Assembly: GCA_026120185.1 (NCBI GenBank)
Contig: JANUWF010001224.1
Span: forward strand, 1,426,001 to 1,490,000
From: Voacanga thouarsii
Taxonomy: Eukaryota > Streptophyta > Magnoliopsida > Gentianales > Apocynaceae
Length of the DNA: 64,000 nt
Direction: 5' to 3'
Below, piece after piece: positions 48,427 to 60,921 of this stretch. The position numbers and the translations under genes were made by a program. The notes below the pieces were generated by a model that was given only the letters and a program-made list of their open reading frames with translations, did not search any database and had not been told where the DNA came from. The first letter of the stretch is position 1. Each line of letters starts with the position of its first letter.

Positions 48427-50220
48427 TGTAGAAATTCGACCATACAATATCATATATGCGTAGTGGAAAATTAAAATGAAATCCATACAAAAGATTACTC
48501 GTATAAAATTAAACGGGTCAAGAGAGAGGAGAAAATTTCCGTTATCTGAAAAACACAGCTTTTAAAATTTTTTGTCCTACAAAATTCCTCCAGAAATTCG
48601 TTCAAGCCTTAAACTACTAAAATTCTAAGAATTGAAATTTCTCTAATAGTATCCATACGAGGACGTACTCAAGAAACTAATGCCAAGAATTCTATGCTAG
48701 TAGAATACTTGCGGTTGTGGGAGTTTTAATATCGGATGAGAAGAAACAAAGAAAAAAGGGTTTCTGTATCAATTAATTCTTCCACAAAAGGATTGCGGCT
48801 TCTATATCTTTTTATCCAAAAAACAAATGCCCTTCTAAAGAAAGAAAAGCCCCTACATCTCTTTTCTTTCCTAAACCATTTCGGAAATCAACATAACAGA
48901 GCCCAAATTTCCTTTTTCTATTATAGGCTCGAGTTTCAAAAAATTGCAATTAGGTCTTTGAATTATAACAAATTTATAATTTACCAACAAAGGATTTAAT
49001 AATTATAATTTCACCCAATTAATTATAACATTTTATAATTAGCCTATAATAATTAATTCTTCTCACAAATTAACCTACAATACTATTATATAATATCTTC
49101 AGTATCAATTCCTCTATAGTGTGTGATCTATTAGGTTTTTTAGTTTATTGGTAGCAAAATATGAATTAGTTCTAATCTCTATAGAATTAATAATCCTTAA
49201 TAATTACAATTAACTTATTAATTTTAATTCAAATTAATTTATTAATTCTCTAATTAATAAATTTATATTTAGTAGATCAAGAGCGGCATTTAGCAATGCA
49301 TCTTGACCATCCAAAAGTCCAGCTCGTCAAGTAGTTTGACATGAAACTTTCAATAGCAAAAATATTAGTGCAATAAACTTCTTTCATTATACTATATTTC
49401 ATTCGGTTGGAAGTATAGAATTAATGTCAACTCCCTCTAGAATATAATTAATTGTAACCCAAATTTATTAGTATTTATTTCAAAATCCATTACTCAATAT
49501 ATGTATTATTTGGAACTGTTTCCAACACATAGCTCTCTTGGCTGAAGACTTCTTGAGTAATGATTCCCTACAAGTGGCTGTGAGATATATGCCTCTACTA
49601 TTAGAAGTGATGTATTCTTTATTAATCCTCTCAACTACTTTCGTATACTTTACTTTGTACTCAATATCCATCCTATAGGTGGTCCCAATGAGACTCCTAA
49701 GATTAGAATCAAAATGCAACACTTAGTAAACAAAGTATCTTGAAGATCTCAAGTCTAAGGATATTTGCATATTTGCTATAATGAGATTCTATTATTGGAA
49801 CTAAATAGTTATTTATGTGATTATTATCTCATAGTTAGGTCATTTAATGTACTTGTTCAAGTAACATGCATCCACGTGTTAACTTTGAGTATCACAATTC
49901 TCACGGATATGAGAATCACTGCTTGATCTTATCAAGAAGTATAATACGTGCTAATCTTAGCATATTAATAATTTCTCATCTTATTAATACTATGGCATGG
50001 GATTATTTAAGCACAAGCACTGCATAGTATAGTAAGAATTTCACATTATAATCTCTATCATGATTTTCTTAACACTGTACATTGTGTTAGAGACTTCATC
50101 TATTAGTTTATACACATACACATATGAAACGAAGAAATTGATTGATAAAGAATGCATTCATTAAATAAATGTATAAAATATATTGTACAAATAGATTGGT
50201 TCTAGGACATAACTCTAACA
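48427..50220 (-). repeat. 5' LTR of copia F (1794 bp)
   Basis: The plus-strand start is TGTAGAAATTCGACC and the end is ATAACTCTAACA. It is followed by the CCAAG duplication. A 120-bp stretch near 49235-49400 has no counterpart in the left LTR and accounts for most of the length difference. Frames within it are chance. Confidence 0.88.
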
Positions 50221-50225
50221 CCAAG

Positions 50226-50315
50226 TAGCATCTTATGCGCCTCAATCCCATGAACCTAAGGGACTAACAATTAGGTAGTACATGTGGACTAACTTACGCT
50301 GTAAATGTAAGACAA
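50226..50315. other. Spacer between F and LTR G
   Basis: Ninety bases of sequence without a recognisable element, ending GACAA before LTR G. Confidence 0.5.
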
Positions 50316-53300
50316 TGTTAGTGTTATGCCCTAGAGACAATCACATGTATTTTGTATGTATGCATTATTAAATAAAATAAGATATTCTTTATCATTCAAT
50401 TTGTTTTATTTATACTTTCATGTAAAATAACTATTAGATAAAGTCTCAAGTATAACACTGTGTTAAGAAAATCATGATAAAGATCATGATATAGGGTTCC
50501 TATTACATTGGATAGTATTCGTACTTAAATTATCCCTAGTTGTAGTATTAATGAGATAGGACATCATTAAAGCTTTAAGATTACCACATGTTATACTTCC
50601 TGATTTGATCAGGTGGTAGTTCTCACATCCGTGAGTATTGTGATATACTCAAAGTTAACACGTGTATATTTATTACTTGAACAAGTACATTAGATGACCT
50701 AATTATAAGATAATCACGTGGATAACTATTTAGTACTAGTGATAGAATCTCACTATAGTAAATGTGCAAGAATCTTTAGACTTGAGATCTCCAAGGTACT
50801 TTATTTACTAAGTGTTAGACTTTGATTTCAATCTCTGGAGTCTTGACAAGATCGCCTATGGGATGGATATTGGGTACAACATGAAGCAAATGAAAATAGT
50901 TGAGAGGATCAATAAATGATTCACCACTCTAATAGTAGGAGCAAAATCTCATGGTCACTTGTAGAAATCACTACTCGAGAAATCCTTGGCTAAGGCAATT
51001 GTATATTGGAAATGATTCCAATGGATACATATGATGAGTAGTGGATTCCGGGAATAAGTACTAAAATATTCGTGTTGTTCTCAACTCTTCTAGCATCGTT
51101 ATGAATTGCTGGTATAGTTGACTAAGCTAGTTCCAAGTCTCTCTCTAAAAATTAGCTGCATTAACTCCCACTATTTTGCTCCAGGGTTGGTTGGTTGACG
51201 CTGGGTTCAAAACTCTATTTCAGACGAGCATCATCTTTAGCCGTGCGAGATTTCCAGCCACTCAACCGCTTCCGGACCTTATCCACCAAAAACCCATACA
51301 TCCGTTTGGCAGAATTAATTTATTATTCTGAAAGGAGTTGGCACTAATTTCGTACTCCAAATCGAATGAGATATTGTACGGTGAAAGGAGTTTATTGCAT
51401 TGTTATTTGCTATTGAAGTCAAACCACTTGACTTTCTAGATTTTTGGGTGGTCAAGATCTGCTGAATATGGATTTATTAATTAAAGAATTAATAAATCAA
51501 TCATTATTAGAATTAATAAGTTAATTCTAAAATTATTAAGGATTATTAATATTAAAGGCGTTTAGATTAATTCTTATTTTGCTACCAATAGATCGAGAAA
51601 CCTAATATGTCATACACAATAGAGAATTGAGTGCTCAAGATATTATTTTATAACATTTGATGTGTCCGGACTTGGGTGTAAAAATCATACAAAAACTAAG
51701 CACATTCCCAATCAAGTTTAAATTAAAACATTCAACACAAATCACGCATATAATCAAGCGAACTCATCATTAATCGAGCATAGGGTTCAAACGAGTGTCG
51801 ATCCTGAAGAAACAAGTAGACATTAATTACCTTTCTTTCATTGTTTAACCGACTCGATAAAGTGAAAAATAAATAAAAATAAAAATAAAATAAAACCAAA
51901 ACTATATACATGTTAAAGATGAAGAAGTAGGTAACTCAAGCCATTACTTAGACAAACATGATCTTAAAGTATCCAACCCTTATCATAATCAACTATTCTT
52001 TTGGCATTATGAAGACTTAAAGTAGACTCACTTTTTTCCTAATCTATGAATCCCCATCTTTTAAGTAACTTAGTATCACTTACTCTGTCTCAACCAATTT
52101 TACCCAAAAGATGCATTAAATACAATTCTCTGATTAAGTCTCATTCTCAGGCAAACTTAACCCATGAAATTAACCAATGAATCCATACTCTGGCAGACAT
52201 CAATTAACCATCAATTACTCTCTTCTTAACAATTAATCCCATTTTTAGGCAAGTTAAAAGATAACAAATTTGAAATCAATAAATTGAACTACTATCAAGC
52301 CTATTTTCAAGCAAGTTAACGGAAAGCCACAATCAATTAATCTTGTGATAAGCACGAGTAATTAAATACCAAGAATAACAATCAATTAATCAAAAGATTA
52401 AATAACTCTAAAAACCATGAATATCTAAACCAATGTCGAATTACAATAAAAAAAACTAATACATCGTTGTCAAGAAAAAAAAAAGCAAAATAAAAGAAAG
52501 CACTTAGACAGGCCTCCTTCTTCTTCTTTTAAAGACCTTCTTGCACAACCCTCCTTGAATTGAAGAATTCCTCCTTTAATTAAGTGATTTCCTATGATGA
52601 TCAATGAATTCTCCCATTTTTTCTTGTGTTTTTCATCTATTTATAGGCTTAGGAAGTGCTTAAACTCGTAGGTACAAAGTTCTTGGTCGAATAGAAATTG
52701 GAAGATACTAAAACTCCTCAGATTATCAAAAACCGCGTAGAAAAAAATCAAGCACCGCCTTAGCTCCAGGGCACAGCTGGCGCCGGTTGTATTCTGCTTT
52801 TCTACTTGTTCGTCGATTTTTCTTCGAATTTTGCACAATGAAGACCAGAATGTAGCCGGCACCACCTTGACTCTTGGAGCCAGCACCGATTTGACTCTAT
52901 TTTGCTCTGTTTCACCAATTTTTTTGTAGTCTCGAAGTTCGTTTCAATAGTGCATGGTCAGCGCCGGTTCTAGGGCCCTAGCCGGCGCCGCCTCTCCTCT
53001 GTTTTGTGATGTTTTTTTTTTCGTTTTACCCTAAAAATCTGAAATAATGAACAAAACACCTTTCTAAGGGTAAAATCTCAAATATGAAGGAATATGACTA
53101 GTTATTAAACAAAATGTATTACAAATGAATCTCAAATAATTAGAAAAAATATGACTAATTTAGCCCCTATCAATATTACAGGGTTTATTGTGAAAAGAAG
53201 AAGTTATTGTGGTCAAATTATAATTAATTATAATTTATGGGCCATATTGTAATTAAAAAATTATAATAACAATTGGTAATTAAGAATTCGTGATTGCTAT

Positions 53301-53810
53301 GGATTCTGATTACCAAAATGATGAAGGAAATATATACATATATATATATATATATGTATGTATGTATATATACGCTTCGTGGGTTTATGTTTTTCTATGA
53401 CTAGATATACAGAGGTTTTATTTTTCTTTCCAAAAAAAAAAAAATCAAGACTCCCTTTTGTTTTATTCTTCTTCTGGAAACAACAAAACCTAGCCGCCAT
53501 AGTTTTTTGCCAGCACAAAAATTCTGGTGTGTTTTTTAGCACCATTCTAGTGTGGATTTTATTAGAGACAATCCTACACTTGGATTGTAGTGTTTTGATA
53601 GAACAGAAGAGAAGGCATTCTCTGTGCTTTCTGGATCTCACCTCAGAGAACATTAATTGATTAAAGAAAATTTTGTTTCACAGAGGCACAATGTAAGGTA
53701 TGATTTCTCTACCATTTTGATTCTGTTAATGCATAAACGTGATCTTCGGTGTGGAATTCTTGTTTTTCTTCTGATGCACAACTATGATTTTGCATGGAGA
53801 ATTCCTAACA
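50316..53810 (+). mobile_element. LTR G, same family as F LTRs, opposite orientation
   Basis: It starts TGTTAGTGTTATGCCCTAG and ends GCATGGAGAATTCCTAACA, both matching reverse-complemented F LTR ends. It is interrupted by solo-LTR copy 3 (51658-53172). Without that insertion it is about 1.98 kb. No primer site follows 53810. Flanks are GACAA and AAGAG, which do not match, so it may be a rearranged or recombined remnant. The frame 53358-53660 falls in it and is not supported as a gene. Confidence 0.78.
51658..53172 (+). mobile_element. Solo-LTR-like unit, copy 3 (1515 bp)
   Basis: It starts TGATGTGTCCGGACTTGGG and ends TTAGCCCCTATCA. Flanking 5-mers ACATT (51653-51657) and ATATT (53173-53177) differ at one base. 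Near 52755-53000 it carries GC-rich GCCGGCGCC-type segments, also seen in copy 1 (about 30580-30625) and copy 2 (about 42590). No coding region was seen. Confidence 0.87.
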
Positions 53811-54330
53811 AAGAGATCAAGAACCAAGTTCTATAATAAGTAATTGAACTATTGGAAAGATATAAGGAAGTGTTTGCAAAGCCACAAGGTTTACAGTTAT
53901 TAAGAAATCATGAACATCACATCAATTTAGTTAGAATGCAAAGCCATTCAAATTGAGACCTTCTAGGCAATCTTATTTTTAGGAGAATGCAATTGTGAAA
54001 CTAATTAAGGAAATGTTGGAGGAAGGAATAATCTAACCGAATAACGACCCATTTGCTTCTCCTTTTTTTTTGGTTAAGAAGAAAGATGGTTGATGGTGCT
54101 TTTGTGTAGACCATAGATAATTAAATACCTTAACTATAAAAGACAATTTTCGAATTCTCATAATTGAAAAGTTACTAGATAAGTTATATGGAGCCAAACA
54201 TTTAGCAAAAATTGATTTGTTAAATATAACTTACTCCTAAAACTATTCCAAATACTACATTTAAAACTCACATTAGCCATTAGGAGTTTAAGGGTATGTC
54301 CTTTGGGCTAACAAATGTCTTTGTATGAAA
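53811..54330 (+). pseudogene. Gypsy RT fragment (plus strand)
   Basis: In shifting frames the plus strand encodes LLERYKEVFAKPQGLQ (RT entry motif), segments corresponding to LVKKKDG..FCVDYR, TIKD, IDELLD-like and SKIDL, and ends TTFKTHISH.EFKGMSFGLTN, the family [21 protein letters not shown]. The rest of pol is absent. The sequence changes at about 54331 to the foldback element. Confidence 0.78.
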
Positions 54331-55456
54331 TTGTCTCAATCAAGTTCCTCAAATATTATTTTACTTAGTTTAATCCTTATAAATATAAAAATTATATCAA
54401 AGTAGTCATTCCATCCAACAGTTAACGGTTAAAACTCAAAAAGTTAAATAAAGTTGGACAATATATGAAATAAATAATTACTCTAAGAGTAATTTTTAAA
54501 TTCGTCCTCATAAATATACAATTATCTCAATTAAATCTCTCAAATATTACTTTATTCAATTTAATACTTGAAAATATGAAAAGTGTATCAAAGTACTCTA
54601 CAAGACAAATTTAAAAATTGCAAATTCTGATAATTGATTTACTTATACTTTAAACATAATTTAATATTTGTAAATATAAAAAATGTATCAAAATACTCTA
54701 CAAGATAATTTTAAAAATAAAAAAAATAAAAACTCTAATAATTGATTTACTTAGAATTTAAACATATTACCTTTTTTATATTCTTTTTTTAAGCATACTG
54801 TAACTTAATATTAGTGTGATATAATTTTTTTTTTTAAAAAAATTCTTTTTTACTTTAAAATTTTAAATAATAAATTGATTTATGTTTCATAATTAAAGAA
54901 TGAAGAAATATGATGGAAGCGCAAGATTGACAACTTTAATAATTGATTTACTTAAATTTTAAATATATTACTTTAAAAGTATTATAATAGAAAATTCTAC
55001 AAAACTATATCAAACTAATATTAAATTAAAGTATGCTTAAACAAGGAAAAAAGAATATAAGGGTAATATTTTAAAGAATATAAAGAAAAAAAAATATGTT
55101 TAAAGTATAAGTAAATCAATTATCGGATTGGTTTTTTAATTTTTAAATTTACTGTGTGGAGTACTTTGATACACTTTTCAGATTTATAATGATTAAATTA
55201 AGTAAAGTAATATTTGAGAGATTTGATTGAGATAATTATTTTTAAGGATGAATTTGAAAACTACTCTTAGAATAATTGCATAATTCTTATTTTGTCCAAC
55301 TTTACTTAATTTTTTAAACTTTGACTGTTAATTTTTGAATGGAATGACTACTTTGATATACTTTTCATATTTATAAAGATTAAATTGAATAAAATAATAT
55401 TTAAGGGACTTGATTGAGACAATTGTATATTTTGGATGACGAATTAAAAATTATCC
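54331..55456. mobile_element. Foldback / long-inverted-repeat element
   Basis: Left arm from TTGTCTCAATCAAGTTCCTC (54331) and right arm ending ..GGGACTTGATTGAGACAATTG are imperfect inverted copies of about 450-500 bp around a short AT-rich centre (about 54840-54990). Each arm holds two or three direct repeats of the module CTCAA.TAAAT/TC.CTCAAATATTA...TATCAAAGTA. The right end extends about 30 bp beyond the left. No coding region. The modular arms fit a foldback or Mutator-like non-autonomous element. Confidence 0.82.
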
Positions 55457-56134
55457 TATTTGAGAAAATGTCTTGATATTTTTTAACGATATTTTGATAG
55501 GGTACTTGATTGGTTAAGAGTAGGCCAAACCATTGTACTCTTGTATTTCCTTATTCTTGTTAATATAAAATTTAGAATTGTGTTGCGGATATTTCTAATT
55601 GTTTTGTCTTGTATTTTCTTGTTTGTGTTTTTGTTGAATCCTGTGCGGATTGCGACTGAGTAACTTAATTAAGTCAGACTAAGTTGATAGACACAAGGCC
55701 TTCATAAGTTCAAGTATGAACTTAACCTTGTGACACTAGTCTTGTGAAATCATTTTCTCGAATATTTCTCCTAGTACAACTTTAGAAGTTACTAATATAT
55801 TCAGGGTAATAAGTAATCTCTTCAATTTCTTTCATAAAGGTTAATTTCAAAATTTCAAGTCAAATATGATTGCCTCAATTTTCTCAACCAGTCTATCTCC
55901 AAAATTAAATCACCCCACTTTCAAACTTAAGGCCTTTCATGTTCATAGTCTTTTACACACTTTTTTGCTAACCATTTAAGTACAAACTATAATATTGATA
56001 ACTACAAACCTTATAGGAATTGGAATTTTTTTGACATTTTAACTATTTAATCAACTACATATTTATGAAGCTACCATTACTATTGGAATCAATAGAAAAT
56101 CTATCCATTTTTATGTTTTCCTTGAATTCTCTAA
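55457..56134. other. Unassigned AT-rich sequence left of the CACTA element
   Basis: No gene or repeat was recognised. The three bases before the CACTA end are TAA. Confidence 0.5.
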
Positions 56135-56828
56135 CACTACAAGAAAATTGTGAATCTGCCACGAACTTTTACCACGGAAAATTTTCCATGGCAATCTGCG
56201 ATGGATTTGCCACGAAACCGCAAAAGACAAAGGAAATTGCGAGGGACAAAATAGCATAGCAAATCCGTAGCTATTTGCCATGGAATTGCGATAGAAAAAG
56301 TAACAACTAGCGATGAAAACATATTCTGTCACAAATCGATAGCAAAAAAAAGCGCCAAAAATTAGCCACCGATTTGCAATGGAAAAATTTCTGCGGCAAA
56401 ATTATAGCATTTTCCAATAAATGAAAAATGAGAGAAATATAAAATATTTCGTCGCAGATCTGTAGCAAGTTGCAATAGTTGTATTCCGTTGTAAATTCGT
56501 GGCAATCTATCACAGATTTGTCACGAAATAATTTTTAATAAAATTAAATATTTTCGTAGCAAATCCCTAACAAACTGTTTTTGCCACGGCTTGTAGTTCG
56601 TGGCCAATCCCAAGCAAACGGCTAAGACTTTGCCATGAATTTATTTTTTCTTCTTTAATCTAATTCTTTTATTATATTAATTTGTACTAATTGTAATTCA
56701 ACGCGCTTTGAAGAGCAAAGATCAAATATTTTATAAACTTTTTGATTTGTTTATCTATAAGTTATTTAGTCTTAAAATGAAAATTGGGAATTAATAATTG
56801 AATGTGTTTTAAATTTTTATTTACTAGT

Positions 56829-58030
56829 TCCCTCGTAAATTCGTGACAATTTGCCACCGAATTAGTCAATTGAGTTGATTATGTGGGAAATCCATTGAAA
56901 TCTGCCATGGATTTGCCATAGAAGAATAAATTTCTCAACTATTCCATTGCAAATCCGTGGCAGTCTTTGAAGGATCTACTACAGATTTGATTTTTTACAT
57001 TTTTTTGCCAATTCTTTTATTATATTAATTCATATCAATTCTAATTCAATAATTATTGAGAACAAATATGAATTTTTGTATTCCTTTATCTCCTTTTTGA
57101 AACACTACCTTATTGCTAATAGATTTCTATAATATTTATATGTTAATTACTTGTATTCATGAAGTAAATTATACGTGTAACAACAAATAGCAAATATAGG
57201 CATGTCACTTATTTTGAAATATTTCTATGAGCCTTTTGAGTTTAATTTAATGTATAATGATTGAGAATATATCCACAAAAAAAAAGTGTTAGGCAAAATA
57301 GAGAAAAAATGAATGTTGAATTTATTTTTATTTACTGGTTTTCTCCTCGTAAATCCGTGGTAATTTGCCACAAAATTGTCACGGATTGGTCAATTCAGTT
57401 GATTTCGTGGCAAATCCGTAGCAATTTGCCACGGAAGAATAAATTTCTCAATTATTTTGTGGCTAATCCGTGGTAGTCTGCGAGAGATCTGCCACAAATT
57501 TGATTTTTTACATTTTTGCCAATTTTTTTGTTATATTAATTCATATTATTTCTAATTCAATACCTATTGAGAACAAATATGAATTTTTGTATTCATTTAT
57601 CGCCTTTTTTGAAATACTACCTTATTGTTTATAGATTTCAATAATATTCATATGTTAATTACTTGTATTCATGAAGTAAATTATACGTGTAACAACAAAT
57701 AGCAAATATAGGCATGTCACTTATTTTGAAATATTTCTATGAGCCTTTTGAGTTTAATTTAATGTATAATGATTGAGAATATATCAAAAAAATGCGTTAG
57801 GTAGAATAGAGATAAAAAGAATGTTAAATTTATTTTATTTTACTAGTTCCCTCGCGGATCTGTGGCAATTTGTCATGGAATTGCCACGGAATTGGTCAGT
57901 TGAGTTGATTCCGTGACAAATCCGTAGCAATCTGCCACAGTTTTTCCACGGAAGAATAAATTTCTCAATTATTATGTGGCTAATTTGTGTCAGTCTATGA
58001 GGGATCTGTCACGGATTTGATTTTTTACAT
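56829..58030 (+). repeat. Tandem subterminal blocks, period about 511 bp
   Basis: Three blocks begin GTT(C/T)(C/T)CTCG (56829, about 57340, about 57847). Each has 170-185 bp of GCCACGG-type repeats and ends TTTGATTTTTTACAT. Between them lie near-identical AT-rich spacers (for example ATATAGGCATGTCACTT at about 57196 and 57707). The unit is thus repeated with an offset near 511 bp. Confidence 0.9.
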
Positions 58031-59387
58031 TTTATGTCAGTTCTTTTATTATATTAATTCATATTAAAAAGATTGAAAATTATTTTCCTTTTTTTCCTTA
58101 TGATATAAGAGAGGATAATTTTAAATAAATTTTTTATTATTACACGAGACCTTTTTAATGTACAAAAAATCATTTGTTTTAAATCTATAAAATTAAGAGC
58201 AAAATGTGAGGTAATTTTAAAATATGATTTCTCCAAACTTCCTCTTTTGCTTGAGTGTTAGATTTAAAATTAATGTGTAAATATTTTTATGTGTACTATG
58301 GCACTTGAAAGGGTGAATAGGCATGACAAACATTTGCTTGAGTGTTAGATTGGATATTTTGCTTAAATAAGTAATTTATTGATTTTTTAAAAAAAATAAT
58401 TATAATTTTGAAAATTTATTGATTGACCAAACTATTTTTTTTTTAAAAGTAATTTTAAGATAATAATAGTATCGTCTAGGGATTTCTTGAATTTATAAAT
58501 TTTGTATTTAAGAATTTTAAGGCAATATTGAGTTAAAAGCCATTTTAAAGAAAATTACTATTTTTGAAAACTCATTGGTAAGTAAGGGCTATATGAATGA
58601 GAAAGTATATTATTAATTTTTGAAAAATTACTTGAAAATATTCGTAAAGCACTAAGAGTGCTTTATATAATCTAAATACTTTTAATTAAAATGGAAGTCC
58701 CTAGGGTAACTAAATTGACCTCTTGGTCAATCTTGACTAGGTTAAATGAAGACCCAATCAAGACTTTCCTTTAATACCCAAGCCTTGGGAAACAACTCCC
58801 ATTTTCTTTCCCGGATAGCTTCTACTTCTCCCCTTCCTCAGTCATTTTCTTCATTTTCTTTTCTTTTCTTTTCTTTTCTTTTTTTTTCTAGATCAATATC
58901 AATGTGGGGAAGCTTGATACTTTGATATCTTGAGCTGCCCAACTCTCCATTTCACTTGAGAAGGTAACAAACTTTACTCTTTTTTTTCTCTGTAGTGCTG
59001 GCCGAATCTTCTGTGTTCTTGCTGTTAAGTTTTTTTTTCTGCAATTATGGTGATGTTTTGTTGAATAAATTGATGAAAACAGGTTTAGGGAGGTTCATGG
59101 TAATATTTAGCAGCTTTAGGTTACATTTTTCTTCTTTGGAAATCAAGAAAACCTCTTCTCTAAATGGTAGTTGTACGCAGTGCAAATTTCTGGGCAAATT
59201 AGATTAAAATGCAGCTGTTTTGGGTGGATTTGAGTTCAATGAAATGTGTGAACGGGTTCTATATGATCAATGGGCACCTTGTGAGCCTAGAAGTCACCGA
59301 AACTGATTTTAAGTAAAGCTAATCAGATTGGAGAAAACTAATTTTTTTTGCCAATACCTTGAAATATCGATTAGGCTGTCCTGATTG
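58031..59387. other. CACTA internal sequence without assigned gene
   Basis: AT-rich at first, then a pyrimidine-rich stretch with TTTTCTTTTC runs (about 58840-58890) that resembles the 5' leader of a plant gene. It may come from the captured MATE gene. No start codon leading into the MATE exon was found. Confidence 0.45.
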
Positions 59388-59546
59388 ATCAAGAATAGTT
59401 TCTGCAACTTCTCTATCGTTACTGCCATATTTCAGTATTCACTGGGTGCAATCACCCAGACTTTTGCAAGTCTCATAGGAGAACTCGATCTTGTCGCCGT
59501 CTCCGTCGAGAACTCTGGGATTGCTAGTCTTGCCTTTGAAGTCATG
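59388..59546 (+). pseudogene. MATE (DETOXIFICATION) transporter exon fragment
   Basis: An open stretch of 53 codons ends at a donor-like ATG|GTACGA (59544-59547). The sequence IFQYSLGAITQTFASLIGEL followed by DLVAVSVENSGIASLAFEVM matches the first transmembrane region of plant MATE efflux carriers (QYS.GA.TQ.FAGH.G.LELAAVSVENSVIAGF.FG.M), whose first exon commonly ends at this Met before LGMGSALETL. A TGA lies just upstream (59385-59387) and no further MATE exons were found. These proteins export organic compounds with proton or sodium exchange. Only a captured exon remains. Confidence 0.74.
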
Positions 59547-60390
59547 GTACGAACTCTTTAACATTATTATTATTTTTTCCTTTTTCTCTTTCATTTTATT
59601 TTTTCTCCACAAGGGAGCTATATTAATATTACAACAACTATAGCAGTTAACAACTATACAAAATCAAAATTTCCAAGACAGAAAAACTTTCATCCATTAG
59701 AAGTTGGTTTAGAAATGTTAAGATGTTATAGTGAGAAACATGTTTTATTAGATAATAAGTTTTAAATTTTTATAAATGTATATTAATTTTATTTATAATA
59801 AAAAGATGATAAATTTTAAGTACAATGGATGAATATTACCGTGTTAAAATTTTCAGCTTAAGCTGGCCATACTATGCAAGAATTGTCATTTATCACCGAA
59901 ACTATTTGTTTAGCATTGTTGTTAGCTGTTTTGCTGTCGGTCATATTTCACTAATTTATCAGTGGACTCCATCTGTGTATTCATTTTGGATAGAGATTAC
60001 GTAGTATTTTATTTATATTAATTATGGTTATATATAATATTATATATTTTAAAAATATTATAAGTTTGTTAAAGCTTAATTGATATGTATGTTTTATATT
60101 GATTTTTTAATAAAGAATTAAATTCTTGGTGAGTAGCAGTAATAGTGTAGTTGAGGCGGCAGGACCTTCGACTTTTCAAATTTGGCGAAAGGAGTAGAAA
60201 AATCCAAATTGTATTTAAGAGGAAAAGAACAGTTAACTTGTTTTCTTGAGCTTAATTAAAGTCTTTGAGTCCCATTCCTCCAAGAAGGTAGAGAAAAAGT
60301 GGAAGTCCCATTCAGAAACCAAATGGCCTTGGCTGATATAAAATTTTTAATTACTCCTACTAAAACATTTTTTTAAAGAACAAAGAAACT

Positions 60391-60434
<44 letters not shown>

Positions 60435-60839
60435 CTGTGTGACTGATGTTTTTCTTTTCTTGATTTTCTTGACCCTTGCTTGCAACTAATTATATTTACA
60501 TAGAGGATGAGAAACTCTCTCATCTAAAAAAAAAAAAAAAAATTTATTTGTATTATTTATTTATTTATTGAGTTATTTATTCAACATAAGTGATCGATGC
60601 ACTTTACACGTAAGATGTAAATGAGTCAAAAAGTAGAAAGGTTGTGGGGAATATTTCTTTCATGATGGAAATGAGTCAAAAACATGCATTGTGTGATTGG
60701 TTACTTTTTCTTAACAAGAGTCTTTTGGCTTTTAAGGAGTGTATTTGTGCTCTTGACAATGACCAAATCCATATCCCTTTTCCTTCTAAGGTTCATACAA
60801 TGAAATATGCAAATAAGTATGATTTTCTCTTTTCCTTCT
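59547..60839. other. CACTA internal sequence, no gene
   Basis: Mostly AT-rich. It contains a TA microsatellite (60393-60431) and an A run (60526-60542). Frames at 60644-60856 on either strand have no recognisable family. Confidence 0.5.
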
Positions 60840-60921
60840 TCATCTCTCTCTGTTGAGTATTGAGACTTCATCGACACCTTCTTCATCTCTCTCTGTTAGG
60901 TATTGAGATTTCATCATCCCC
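60835..60921 (-). repeat. 44-bp tandem duplication at RKD tail
   Basis: CTTCTTCATCTCTCTCTGTT occurs at 60835 and 60879 with GAGTATTGAGACTTCATC and AGGTATTGAGATTTCATC continuations. It repeats the codons for SQYLTERDEEG-type sequence at the end of exon 4. Confidence 0.85.

Larger units (their letters stand above)
42796..50220 (-). mobile_element. Copia retrotransposon F with both LTRs
   Basis: A minus-strand element bounded by LTRs (42796-44395 and 48427-50220) and exact CCAAG duplicates (42791-42795 and 50221-50225). The internal part carries RNase H, RT, the end of integrase and gag, but the gag zinc knuckle, protease and most of integrase are deleted between about 46270 and 46385. It lies immediately beside solo-LTR copy 2, so the two insertions share only seven to eight intervening bases. 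Confidence 0.9.

Noticed and set aside
53297..53660. Overlapping frames on both strands
   Set aside because: Located in LTR G over a TA microsatellite and A runs; no motif.
56150..58030. CRISPR-like or satellite array
   Set aside because: Short TTTGCCACGGA repeats are irregular, in both orientations, and adjacent to a CACTA terminus, which explains them.
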